The translations under genes and the position numbers were made by a program. The notes beneath the pieces were generated by a model that saw only the letters and a list, made by a program, of their open reading frames with translations, ran no database searches and was not told the origin of the DNA. Positions 1 to 5,822 of a stretch of 15,990 nt of DNA are shown piece by piece (position 1 is the first letter of the stretch; each line of letters opens with the position of its first letter). The stretch comes from Acidimicrobiia bacterium (GTDB taxonomy: Bacteria > Actinomycetota > Acidimicrobiia > Spongiisociales > UBA5794). The DNA is taken from NCBI GenBank assembly GCA_029934555.1, contig JAOZMA010000016.1, positions 1 to 15,990 of the forward strand. Reading direction: 5' to 3'.

Positions 1-12
1 CGGCCGGCCGGT

Positions 13-42
13 CATCGGTTGTCGGTATTCGGTAGTCGGTAC
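13..42. repeat. Heptamer tandem array, left copy (NNTCGGT x4)
   Basis: Four head-to-tail 7-bp units are read directly: CATCGGT, TGTCGGT, ATTCGGT, AGTCGGT, then AC. The reverse complement of this unit (ACCGANN) is the unit of the array at 164-194, so the two arrays form an imperfect inverted pair around the hairpins between them. No coding potential is visible here. Positions 1-12 hold only the palindromic CGGCCGGCCG and a GT. Confidence 0.8.
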
Positions 43-49
43 AGAACAC

Positions 50-82
50 GAAGAGGTCGCACCCACAGGATGCGGCCTCTTC
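50..82 (-). terminator. Possible terminator hairpin after trmI
   Basis: GAAGAGGTCGCA (50-61) pairs with TGCGGCCTCTTC (71-82) across a 9-base loop. This is a 12-bp stem with one G-U-type mismatch. Read on the minus strand it is followed by the moderately T-rich GTGTTCTGT, so it could end the trmI operon about 110 nt after the stop. The plus-strand side has no T run. The T tract is weak, so it may be a structural element of the repeat block instead. Confidence 0.4.
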
Positions 83-130
83 CGCGTCCACGACAGACCA
101 GGAGTCCTGAGTCGGAATACTCTGCCGTCG

Positions 131-155
131 ACTGAATATGCCGCCGTAGGCGGTC
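131..155. repeat. Shared repeat block with CCGCC-GTA-GGCGG hairpin
   Basis: The 25-bp block contains a perfect 5-bp hairpin CCGCC-GTA-GGCGG (141-153). It matches 3424-3448 at 21 of 25 positions, and both copies lie next to heptamer arrays in 3' flanking DNA. This indicates a dispersed intergenic repeat, not chance similarity. It could fold in RNA or DNA; no protein family is implied. Confidence 0.65.
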
Positions 156-163
156 TCGGAAGT

Positions 164-194
164 ACCGAGTACCGACGACCGAATACCGACTACC
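164..194. repeat. Heptamer tandem array, right copy (ACCGANN x4)
   Basis: Units ACCGAGT, ACCGACG, ACCGAAT, ACCGACT and then ACC follow each other with a strict 7-bp period. The trmI stop codon (TAG on the minus strand, 190-192) lies inside the last unit, so the array overlaps the 3' end of that gene. It is inverted relative to 13-42. Confidence 0.8.
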
Positions 195-981
195 TGTCCA
201 GCACCTTCCTCGCCACGGTGATAAATCCTGTATGTCCCACCATTCGGTGAGAGGGACGCACCGAGCGGCCGTTCACGGACCAATCGCGCATCATCACCTC
301 GAAGGTGGATACTTCGATGAAGGTGCCCGTCTCGGCGATCGCCGCTCTCACCGTTTCGACCTGCGGCACGTTGGGAACGTAGCAGGCGAAGCCGCCTCCA
401 CCCGGAAGGTGTTCGGCCGCTGCCTCCACCACCTCCCAAGGTTCGGGTAGATCGAGCACGATCCGTTCCGGTCCGACTTCCTCGACCATGTCGACGACCT
501 CGCCGACGCGCAGGTCTACCCAATCAGGCACGTCTCCGAAGAAACCGGCGATCCTGCTGCGAGCGAGGGTGGCATGGTCTGATCTCCGCTCGACGCTCAC
601 CACGCGACCCGTGGGTCCAACCGCTCTGGCAAGCATCATGGTGAGGCCTCCGGATCCCGTGCCTGCCTCGAGGACCGTCATCCCGGGGCCGATATCCGCC
701 CACACCATCAGCGCTGCGGCATCTTTCGGGTACAGAACGTTCGCACCTCTTGACATCTTCAGGACGTAGTCGGCAAGGCGCGGCCGAACGACGGTGAGGA
801 ACGTGCCGCTGGTCGTCTTGAGTGAGGCGCCTTCCGGGGATCCGATGATCTCGTCGTGAGGCAGCGCTCCGCGATGTGAGTGGAAGCTCCGGCCCGGGAT
901 CAACTCGATGAGGTACCGCCGTCCTTTCACGTCGAACAGCAGGCAGGCATCCCCTGCGATGAACGGAGAGCCGGTGATCAT
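190..981 (-). CDS. trmI: tRNA (adenine(58)-N1)-methyltransferase TrmI
   Basis: A SAM-dependent methyltransferase that makes m1A at position 58 in the T-loop of tRNA; family members act as tetramers. The chosen 263-aa form has a beta-rich N-terminal domain (about 1-75), SAM motif I VLEAGTGSGG (103-112), the acidic ribose-binding E131, and the catalytic-site motif LDLPEPW (176-182). The C-terminal RPSHRMVGHTGFI segment (242-254) is typical of actinobacterial TrmI. A longer reading from 1062 exists, but its first 27 residues lack family similarity and are antisense-like low-complexity arginine/histidine text. The ATG at 981 overlaps the TGA of the upstream micro-ORF (ATGA) with GGAGG directly abutting it, so translation is probably coupled. 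The stop codon falls inside a heptamer repeat. Family assignment is firm; the start is likely. Confidence 0.95.
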   Translation of the reverse strand: MITGSPFIAGDACLLFDVKGRRYLIELIPGRSFHSHRGALPHDEIIGSPEGASLKTTSGTFLTVVRPRLADYVLKMSRGANVLYPKDAAALMVWADIGPGMTVLEAGTGSGGLTMMLARAVGPTGRVVSVERRSDHATLARSRIAGFFGDVPDWVDLRVGEVVDMVEEVGPERIVLDLPEPWEVVEAAAEHLPGGGGFACYVPNVPQVETVRAAIAETGTFIEVSTFEVMMRDWSVNGRSVRPSHRMVGHTGFITVARKVLDR

Positions 982-1079
982 CCTCCGAGAGCGGGGATGA
1001 TCGCCACGGCAAGCGACAGAACCATCGTCGCGACGATGACCCAGATGATGATCTTCGTCCATTTCTGGCTACTGCGCAT
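978..1079 (-). CDS. 33-aa single-span membrane micro-protein
   Basis: A 33-residue frame starts at ATG (1077-1079) with MRSSQKWTK and continues as one hydrophobic helix (about residues 10-31, IIIWVIVATMVLSL then AVAIIPALGG). It ends in GGA GGA TGA, which gives the ATGA overlap with trmI and supplies the GGAGG next to the trmI start. It begins 10 bases after the stop of the 89-aa gene. The short basic N-terminus followed by one helix suggests an N-in inner-membrane peptide. It loosely resembles the tiny DUF4044-type proteins, but I cannot assign a family. The operon position and clean coupling support a real gene; function is unknown. A translational-coupling leader for trmI is the alternative. 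Confidence 0.6.
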   Translation of the reverse strand: MRSSQKWTKIIIWVIVATMVLSLAVAIIPALGG

Positions 1080-1089
1080 CTCGTGGGTC

Positions 1090-1359
1090 CTAAGGGAGTG
1101 GGGTCGTTTCGGCGATGATACGCCGTCCCTGCTTGACACGAATGGTCATGCCCTGGTCGACGTTGAGCGAGGTCTTGTAGATCAACTCCTTGACACGCCG
1201 CCGTTGCAGGAATCCATACAACAGCATGCTGGCGCCCATTCCTGCGCCAAGAGCGTCATGCTCCCTCAAGCCGTGGTAGAGACCCTTCCCACCGATCCGG
1301 ATCGTCTTGTCAATCCGCTGCAGGAGCCAATGACGCGTGAAATCGCCCAGTACACTCAT
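1090..1359 (-). CDS. 89-aa uncharacterised small protein
   Basis: No family recognised. The 89-residue product has a basic amphipathic N-terminal half (RHWLLQRIDKTIRIGGKG), a short Gly/Ala-rich apolar stretch (about 37-50, ALGAGMGASMLLYGFL) that could be a partial membrane span, a basic RRR at 53-55, and a polar tail. ATG at 1359 overlaps the TGA of the upstream gene (ATGA), so it is translated as part of the same coupled run. Actinobacteria often encode Holin-X-like, DUF3618-like and DUF4235-like small proteins side by side. This gene occupies the third position of such a trio, but the sequence does not let me claim DUF4235 membership. Confidence 0.75.
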   Translation of the reverse strand: MSVLGDFTRHWLLQRIDKTIRIGGKGLYHGLREHDALGAGMGASMLLYGFLQRRRVKELIYKTSLNVDQGMTIRVKQGRRIIAETTPLP

Positions 1360-1553
1360 ACGGTTTGGTAGACCTCAACGTGAATTCGGCGACGACTCGA
1401 TCTCCACATGCTGTACGCGACGATCGCGACCACGATCACCGTCGCACCGACCACATAGAGTCTGATGTTCCGCTTCGCTTCGTCCTCAGTCTCGACGACG
1501 ACGTCTTCGATCTCTCTCAGTTTGCCTTCGAGATCATTACGGGTGATGGTCAT
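1356..1553 (-). CDS. 65-aa single-span membrane protein
   Basis: The frame is open further upstream to 1916, but the real gene starts at ATG 1551-1553, which overlaps the TGA of the Holin-X-like gene (ATGA). The product has a highly charged, probably helical cytoplasmic N-terminus (LEGKLREIEDVVVETEDEA, about 8-26), one membrane helix (about 32-50, LYVVGATVIVVAIVAYSMW), and a basic tail RSSRRR. The layout of an acidic coiled helix, a membrane span and a basic end recalls DUF3618-type actinobacterial proteins, but the R-x-x-I-E-x-T-R signature of that family is not visible. Function unknown; it is probably a partner of its overlapping neighbours. Confidence 0.8.
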   Translation of the reverse strand: MTITRNDLEGKLREIEDVVVETEDEAKRNIRLYVVGATVIVVAIVAYSMWRSSRRRIHVEVYQTV

Positions 1554-1885
1554 GTCACGCCTCCCGTCTGTGCGGCGGGCTCTTCCGGTTCGGAGCTCGG
1601 TCCCGCCTTGACCACGATCGCAGCGACGATCACCAATACGACGACCGTGATCACGTAACCGAGGGACTCCCAGTACGGACCCTCCGGCAAGACACTGATG
1701 AGTCCCCGCATTCCGGCGACTCCGATGAGGAGCACGGCAATCGACCACAAAGCGGCAGCGCCGACCGAGTATCCGGCGAACCGTCCCAGCTTCTTCGCCT
1801 GCCCGACGGTCTCCTGGAGCAGATACTCCTTGGAGAGCTCCCAGAACTGGATGATCAGCCCCGGAAGGTCCTGCAACTTGGCCAT
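1550..1885 (-). CDS. Holin-X-like (Phage_holin_3_6 type) small membrane protein
   Basis: A 111-aa protein. It has an amphipathic N-terminal helix (about 1-35, QFWELSKEYLLQETVGQAKK), two membrane helices (about 38-58 and 75-94), and a Pro/Glu-rich acidic tail. This matches the 'putative actinobacterial Holin-X' layout (formerly DUF1469). Such proteins are ordinary chromosomal envelope genes in Actinobacteria despite the holin name, and no phage genes surround it. ATG at 1883-1885 is preceded by AAGGA at good spacing (minus strand TTAAGGAACAGAC then ATG). It heads the coupled run leading to trmI. The exact role of the family in the envelope is not established. Confidence 0.8.
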   Translation of the reverse strand: MAKLQDLPGLIIQFWELSKEYLLQETVGQAKKLGRFAGYSVGAAALWSIAVLLIGVAGMRGLISVLPEGPYWESLGYVITVVVLVIVAAIVVKAGPSSEPEEPAAQTGGVT

Positions 1886-1962
1886 GTCTGTTCCTTAACG
1901 TGTTCGAGTGAGTCACAGGCTAATCGCATTCGGAACGGTCGTGCTCCCTTCCTGTCCTCGGG

Positions 1963-1968
1963 TACCAT
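1963..1968 (+). promoter_or_regulatory. Candidate -10 box for the MFS gene (near-leaderless)
   Basis: TACCAT fits TANNNT and ends 10 bases before the ATG at 1979, which would place the transcript start 0-4 nt from the start codon. No Shine-Dalgarno sequence precedes that ATG, which fits leaderless translation. No convincing -35 is visible. The 93-bp divergent gap (1886-1978) must also hold the promoter of the trmI operon; TAGCCT on the minus strand (1917-1922) is one weak candidate. Confidence 0.4.
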
Positions 1969-1978
1969 CCGGTTCAGA

Positions 1979-3280
1979 ATGGACTCGGGAACACTCGGCC
2001 AAGACCCAACCGACGATCCGCTTGGGGTGAAGGGACGCCGCACTGCGCGCCGCAACATGGTCCCCCTCGTCGGCGGCCAGGCAGTGTCCCTCTTCGGCGA
2101 CTACATCGCTTTCTTCTCACTCCCCTACTTCGTTCTCGCTCTCACCCGTCAGCCCCTCGACCTGGGTCTGACGGCCGCCGCCGAGACGCTGCCGATGTTC
2201 TTGTTTGGCCTGATGGCGGGGGTCTTCTTGGATCGCATCCGCAGCCTGAAGTCGGCCCTGGTATCCGTCGATCTGGTGCGGGCCGCCGTCTTCATCGCCC
2301 TGGCGTTCGCTGCAGCGAACGGCGCCGGGACCCGGTGGCTCGTCTTCGGCGTGGCGTTCGTGATCGGGACCATGTCGGTGTTCTTCGACTCCGGTTTGCA
2401 AGCCTGGATGCCGTCGGTCGTCGACGACGACATGCTGATCGACGCCAACTCACACCTCGCGGTCGCTCGTATGGTGACGCTCAGCATCGGCCCGCTCGCC
2501 GGAGGCATGCTCATCGCGTTCAGCGGTGGGTTCGCGATCGCGTTCCTCATCAACGCGATGACCTTCCTCATCTCGGCTCTGTTCCTCTCACGGGTACGCG
2601 TCGTTCATGAACGTCCCCTGGCGATCCGCGAACCTTTCATGGATTCGCTCACGGAGGGTCTGAAGTACCTGCTCGGGGACCCCCGGCTCAAGTGGGCCAC
2701 CCTGGGAGGAACACTCACGAATCTCGTCTTCCAGCCGCTTGAGGCGTTACTGGTCTTGTTCGTCGTCACGGAGATCCTCGACCTCCCTGCAGGCTCCATC
2801 GGTGACCTCACGACCGTAGGGGTCAGCATCGGGATCTTCTACGCCCTGAACGCCGCGATCGGTGCCATCGGCGCCGCCCTCGCCCCACGGGTGTCCACCA
2901 CCGTCCCGCTCGGAACGATGTACGTGACCGGCCTCTTTCTCGTCGGGGGTGGCTTCCTCGCCCTGTCCATCATGAGATCGTTCTGGGCGGTGATCCCCGC
3001 AGGCCTGGCTTTCGCCGGTATGGCATGGGTCAACGTCGCTCTCGTAACGATGCGTCAGCGACTCACCCCAACCGAACTTCTCGGTCGCGTCATTGCTGCA
3101 TCGCGAACGCTTGCCTGGATCGGCCTCCCCGTCGGTGCTGCCCTCGGCGGCATGATCGCCGGTTACGTCGGGGTAGTCCCCGTCTACGTGGTCGGCTCGA
3201 TTCTCGTGATCCTCATCGCCGCCTTCCTCCTCACAACGCCGCTGGTAAGAGACCCCGTGATGGCAGATCCGGAAGGGTGA
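1979..3280 (+). CDS. MFS transporter (MFS_3 / macrolide-efflux-like exporter)
   Basis: 433 aa, the usual length for a 12-helix major facilitator. The basic N-terminus (KGRRTARR, about 18-25) is cytoplasmic. Helix 1 begins near VPLVGGQAVSLFGDYIAFFS. The loop 2-3 motif A equivalent is GVFLDRIRSLKSA (about 80-92). Long hydrophobic stretches repeat in two halves, and a central loop around 200-230 carries DSLTEGLKYLLGDPRLKWAT, typical of the MFS_3/EntS-type drug and siderophore exporters. It is the only plus-strand gene here and converges on the micro-protein at 3451. Substrate cannot be predicted. The start is the first ATG, with a TANNNT box about 10 nt upstream and no ribosome-binding site. Confidence 0.88.
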   Translation: MDSGTLGQDPTDDPLGVKGRRTARRNMVPLVGGQAVSLFGDYIAFFSLPYFVLALTRQPLDLGLTAAAETLPMFLFGLMAGVFLDRIRSLKSALVSVDLVRAAVFIALAFAAANGAGTRWLVFGVAFVIGTMSVFFDSGLQAWMPSVVDDDMLIDANSHLAVARMVTLSIGPLAGGMLIAFSGGFAIAFLINAMTFLISALFLSRVRVVHERPLAIREPFMDSLTEGLKYLLGDPRLKWATLGGTLTNLVFQPLEALLVLFVVTEILDLPAGSIGDLTTVGVSIGIFYALNAAIGAIGAALAPRVSTTVPLGTMYVTGLFLVGGGFLALSIMRSFWAVIPAGLAFAGMAWVNVALVTMRQRLTPTELLGRVIAASRTLAWIGLPVGAALGGMIAGYVGVVPVYVVGSILVILIAAFLLTTPLVRDPVMADPEG

Positions 3281-3287
3281 GTTACGA

Positions 3288-3350
3288 GTCGCCAGACGCC
3301 AGTCGCCAGCTAGAACCTGCCAGCAGAGAGTCTCCAGACCCCAGTCCCCG
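3288..3350. repeat. Degenerate heptamer runs (GTCGCCA and GTCCCCA types)
   Basis: GTCGCCA, GACGCCA, GTCGCCA occupy 3288-3308, and GTCTCCA, GACCCCA, GTCCCCG occupy 3330-3350. Both have a strict 7-bp period and lie just after the stop of the MFS gene (3278-3280). The bases between (3309-3329, CTAGAACCTGCCAGCAGAG) are related but degenerate. Non-coding: any reading frame through it gives a repetitive artefact peptide. Confidence 0.65.
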
Positions 3351-3373
3351 ATCAAGAGCCCCGAACGGCTCCG

Positions 3374-3432
3374 TACGGAATACCGAATACGGACTACGGA
3401 ATACGGACTACGGAATACGGACCACGGAATAC
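3374..3432. repeat. Heptamer tandem array (TACGGAA/TACGGAC, about 8.4 copies)
   Basis: Units in order: TACGGAA, TACCGAA, TACGGAC, TACGGAA, TACGGAC, TACGGAA, TACGGAC, CACGGAA, then TAC. The alternation of the last base makes it also a 14-bp repeat. It runs directly into the hairpin at 3433-3447. It sits between the convergent 3' ends of the MFS and micro-protein genes. Confidence 0.88.
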
Positions 3433-3448
3433 ACCGCCGCAGGCGGTC
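3424..3448. repeat. Second copy of the CCGCC-GCA-GGCGG hairpin block
   Basis: ACCGCC (3433-3438), GCA, GGCGGT (3442-3447) form a perfect 6-bp stem. The 25-bp block matches 131-155 at 21 of 25 positions, with one loop base changed (GTA to GCA). It lies 3 bases beyond the stop of the 40-aa micro-ORF (minus strand) and could act as a transcript-end structure, although no T run follows. Confidence 0.6.
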
Positions 3449-3450
3449 AA

Positions 3451-3573
3451 TCAGTATTTCCGCCGCTTCTTCACGCGCATTCCTCGACGGCTCTTCACCA
3501 TCCAACCGATGGCGAAGCCCAGGGCCGCTGCGAGCACGATCCAGATGATGATCTGTGAGCCGACGTACAGCAC
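3451..3573 (-). CDS. 40-aa basic single-span membrane micro-protein
   Basis: A 40-residue frame starts at GTG (3571-3573), the codon immediately after the TAG of the OmpA gene. The GGAGGAG that encodes the OmpA C-terminal Glu-Glu serves as a near-perfect Shine-Dalgarno 5 nt upstream. The product has one membrane helix (about 6-25, SQIIIWIVLAAALGFAIGWM), then a strongly basic tail (KSRRG, then RVKKRRKY). Zero-distance coupling to the OmpA gene argues for stoichiometric co-translation. The basic tail would face the cytoplasm and could touch nucleic acid or phospholipid heads. No family recognised; the alternative is a spurious frame, but the ribosome-binding site is too good to dismiss. Confidence 0.65.
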   Translation of the reverse strand: MLYVGSQIIIWIVLAAALGFAIGWMVKSRRGMRVKKRRKY

Positions 3574-4800
3574 CTACTCCTCCAGAGCGATGAACTCGAT
3601 GCGCCGGTTCTTCTGCCGGCCCTCTTCCGTTGAGTTATCCGCGATCGGACGTGTATCACCGTAGCCGACGGCGATGAAGCGATTCGAATCCTCACCCTGT
3701 TCCACGAAATAGCCAACAACGGCCCGCGCACGGCGGAACGACAGCTCCAGGTTCCGTTCGGGCGATCCCTGGGCATCCGCGTGACCTTCGATCCTGATCG
3801 ACACGGCAGAGAACTCTCTCAGCGGAACCAGGAGTTCGTCGAGGAGCGCTGTTCCGACTTCTGTGAGCTCGTCGCTGGCGAACTCGAACTCGACAACCTT
3901 GCCCTCGATCAGTTCGGCCAGCGTCCGCTCGAGCTCCTCAACTTCTTCCCTGGTCGGAGGTGGTGGCTTCTCTGGTCCGAGCACGCCGTCGGTGAGATCG
4001 AATCCGACAACCTGGAGAGCGGCGATGAAGTCCTCAGAAGCGACGGTGAGGTCATATTTCTCTTGCCGCGTCTCGGTCTTGCCTTCAGTCGTAACGACTT
4101 CGCCCAGAGGATTGATCCTGACGGCGCCCTTCTCCAACCCGTCCGCAAGCGAACCGACGAGGGCCACGCTCTTCCCTATCCACTCGTCTTCAGAGGCGAG
4201 ACCTTCGACGATCTGAACTTCGCCGACGTCAACGGTGGCGAATCGCACCGACCCTTCCGTCGTCTCGAGGGCACCGAGCGAATCGCTGACGAACACCAGC
4301 TGATCCTCTGTCGATAGATCGCCACGTACGGTCACCGCATCGCCGGTCCAGGCGAAGACGACCGGAGCACCAACGACCTCACCGGACACGAGCTCGGTGG
4401 CGGCGACTTCCCACACTCCGCTCACGTCGACGGAAGCCACTCCCGTGGTAGCGGCAACAGCTTGTTCGGCCGATGCGATGTCCTGGCCCTCGGTGTATTG
4501 GCCCTTCAGCGCGACTGCGAGTCCCGTGGCGTCGGCGCTGATATCGCCGAATCCGGCGAATCGAAGCGTCTGCTCGGATCGAGCCTCCAGATCCGATTCG
4601 ACGGAACGCGTGCCGAGGAAGACGGCAAGAGCGGTGAACACGATGAAGATCAGGACCACACCGGCGATGAAGGCGGCCCATGATGCGGCGGGCTCATCGT
4701 CGACGCGTGCGTTGAATCCCGGCGGTGCAGCGGATGATCGCTGGGCCGGGGTGCGGTCGAGCTGTTGGAGTCTTTTCGTCGTTTTCGTCTTGCGCGCCAT
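3574..4800 (-). CDS. OmpA-family protein with N-terminal TM and BON-like region (ArfA-like)
   Basis: 408 aa. A basic cytoplasmic tail (MARKTKTTKR) and polar linker lead to one membrane helix (about 40-62, SWAAFIAGVVLIFIVFTALA). Next come BON-like segments (about 68-131, and a less certain one about 145-270), a proline hinge (KPPPPP, about 278-282), and an OmpA C-terminal peptidoglycan-binding domain (about 300-405). The OmpA domain shows the diaminopimelate-contacting D342 in IEGHAD and R356 in LELSFRRA, plus GYGDTRPIADNS and the NRRIEF end. The order matches the mycobacterial ArfA/Rv0899 design, though this one is longer. It probably anchors membrane to cell wall. It lies downstream of the DivIVA-type gene on the same strand and is followed by a coupled micro-protein. 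Confidence 0.9.
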   Translation of the reverse strand: MARKTKTTKRLQQLDRTPAQRSSAAPPGFNARVDDEPAASWAAFIAGVVLIFIVFTALAVFLGTRSVESDLEARSEQTLRFAGFGDISADATGLAVALKGQYTEGQDIASAEQAVAATTGVASVDVSGVWEVAATELVSGEVVGAPVVFAWTGDAVTVRGDLSTEDQLVFVSDSLGALETTEGSVRFATVDVGEVQIVEGLASEDEWIGKSVALVGSLADGLEKGAVRINPLGEVVTTEGKTETRQEKYDLTVASEDFIAALQVVGFDLTDGVLGPEKPPPPTREEVEELERTLAELIEGKVVEFEFASDELTEVGTALLDELLVPLREFSAVSIRIEGHADAQGSPERNLELSFRRARAVVGYFVEQGEDSNRFIAVGYGDTRPIADNSTEEGRQKNRRIEFIALEE

Positions 4801-4811
4801 GTTCCCTCAGG

Positions 4812-4840
4812 ATGCTACCGACTCCGCCGGTAACCGTCAC
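4812..4840 (-). promoter_or_regulatory. Promoter of the OmpA gene
   Basis: On the minus strand GTGACG (4835-4840) and TAGCAT (4812-4817) are separated by exactly 17 bases. The predicted start of transcription is about 5 nt before the ATG at 4800, so the leader would be too short to hold a full ribosome-binding site. The AGGGA near the ATG would be only partly transcribed. The 67-bp gap 4801-4867 holds nothing else. Confidence 0.5.
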
Positions 4841-4867
4841 GCCCCGGTCGGCACTCGCCTTCGGTCG

Positions 4868-5650
4868 TCAACCGACTTCGATCGACGACTCGTCGAGAAC
4901 GACCCTGATAGCCTCGTGGTCACGGAGAGCGTTCGTCAACATGTCTCCCGTCGCCTCTTTCAGAGAGCGAAGGCTGCGCGCCAGCTCCTCGTACTCGTCG
5001 CGGCTCTTGGCGAGGCGTTCGATGGAGCGCTTGCGTTCCGTCTCGTACACCTCCGAGGCCTGTTCGGTGGCTTCCGCCAGTACCGCTTCGGCATCGGTTC
5101 TCGCCTTCTCGACAAGCAGTTCTGACTCGGATGCGGCCTCCAAGCGAACGCTGTTCGCGTCGTCTCGCGCCGCGGCCACCTCGGCCTCCACGAGGCGGGT
5201 GGCGTCGGCTCGAATCGCTTCGGCTTCAGCACGGATGGCCTCTGCCTCTTCCGCTGCAGCCTCGAGACGGGCCTGGGCTTGGAGAAGGAGGCCTTCGGCA
5301 TCCTTCCGTGCCTTGTCCGCCGTCGCCTGCGGTTCTGCCAGGAGCTTGGCAGACTCGATCTCCGCATCACGGAGCATCACAGACGCCCGCTCTTCGGCTT
5401 CGGAGAGGAGCTTGTGCTTGGCCTGGGCCGCTGCGACGTAGGCGGACTCTACAGAATCCTCGACTTCGGCCTTCCCCACTCGCCGGCGCTCAAGTTCGCG
5501 CTTCTGGATGAGGGCGTCCCGCAGGTTCTCTTCGAGAACGGAGATCGACGCGGCGAGTTCCTTGAGAAACAGGTCGACCTGATCGCGGTCGTACCCGCGG
5601 CGTCCAAGATCGAATGACTGACGTCCGACCGACTCTGTCAGCGAGTCCAC
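4868..5650 (-). CDS. DivIVA-domain coiled-coil protein
   Basis: 260 aa. The N-terminus carries the DivIVA membrane-binding and dimerising domain with the consensus FDLGRRGYDRDQVDLFL (13-29), followed by a very long Ala/Glu/Arg-rich coiled coil (about 33-240) with repeats such as AEAEAIRAEAEAIRADA, and a short C-terminal segment. DivIVA/Wag31-type proteins recruit cell-wall machinery to curved membrane at poles and septa; this may be the polar organiser or a DivIVA-domain paralogue. It is not next to ftsZ or sepF here, which favours a paralogue. The start is GTG (5648-5650), chosen because GAGGAGG lies 6 nt upstream and the family N-terminus follows directly. Confidence 0.85.
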   Translation of the reverse strand: MDSLTESVGRQSFDLGRRGYDRDQVDLFLKELAASISVLEENLRDALIQKRELERRRVGKAEVEDSVESAYVAAAQAKHKLLSEAEERASVMLRDAEIESAKLLAEPQATADKARKDAEGLLLQAQARLEAAAEEAEAIRAEAEAIRADATRLVEAEVAAARDDANSVRLEAASESELLVEKARTDAEAVLAEATEQASEVYETERKRSIERLAKSRDEYEELARSLRSLKEATGDMLTNALRDHEAIRVVLDESSIEVG

Positions 5651-5692
5651 TGTCGACCTCCTCGATCGCGTTGCTCCCCCAGCATGCCGGGC

Positions 5693-5721
5693 AGTCTATG
5701 ACGGCTACTCTCGGTGGTCAA
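5693..5721 (-). promoter_or_regulatory. Vegetative promoter of the DivIVA-domain gene
   Basis: Minus strand TTGACC (5716-5721), a 17-base spacer, and TAGACT (5693-5698). This is the best -35/-10 pair in the window. Transcription would start near 5686, giving a leader of about 36 nt containing GAGGAGG before the GTG at 5650. The rest of the 172-bp divergent gap (5651-5822) shows no gene. Confidence 0.65.
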
Positions 5722-5810
5722 CCGCTTCTCGATGGCCACGCCCCGTGGATCAGGTCGGCCGGCTCATCGGGCACCTCGGTGAGGAACGTAGGAGCGTCGC
5801 CCGACGGGAG

Positions 5811-5816
5811 TAGCCT
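5811..5816 (+). promoter_or_regulatory. Candidate -10 box, leaderless start of the CREST gene
   Basis: TAGCCT ends 6 bases before the ATG at 5823, so the predicted transcript start coincides with the A of the start codon. The GGGAG at 5806-5810 is 12 nt from the ATG, too far for a good ribosome-binding site. No clear -35 hexamer is visible. Confidence 0.45.
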
Positions 5817-5822
5817 GCACGC

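Noticed and set aside
1550..1885. Prophage remnant because of the holin-like gene
   Set aside because: Holin-X-type proteins are chromosomal in Actinobacteria, and no endolysin, integrase or structural gene is present.
3374..3432. CRISPR array
   Set aside because: The repeats are 7 bp head to tail with no spacers, and there are no cas genes.
2747..3505. 252-aa minus-strand frame through the repeat gap and the MFS gene
   Set aside because: Half is antisense to the MFS gene and the rest is translated heptamer repeat (SVFRSPYSVVRIRYSV-like text), a known kind of artefact.
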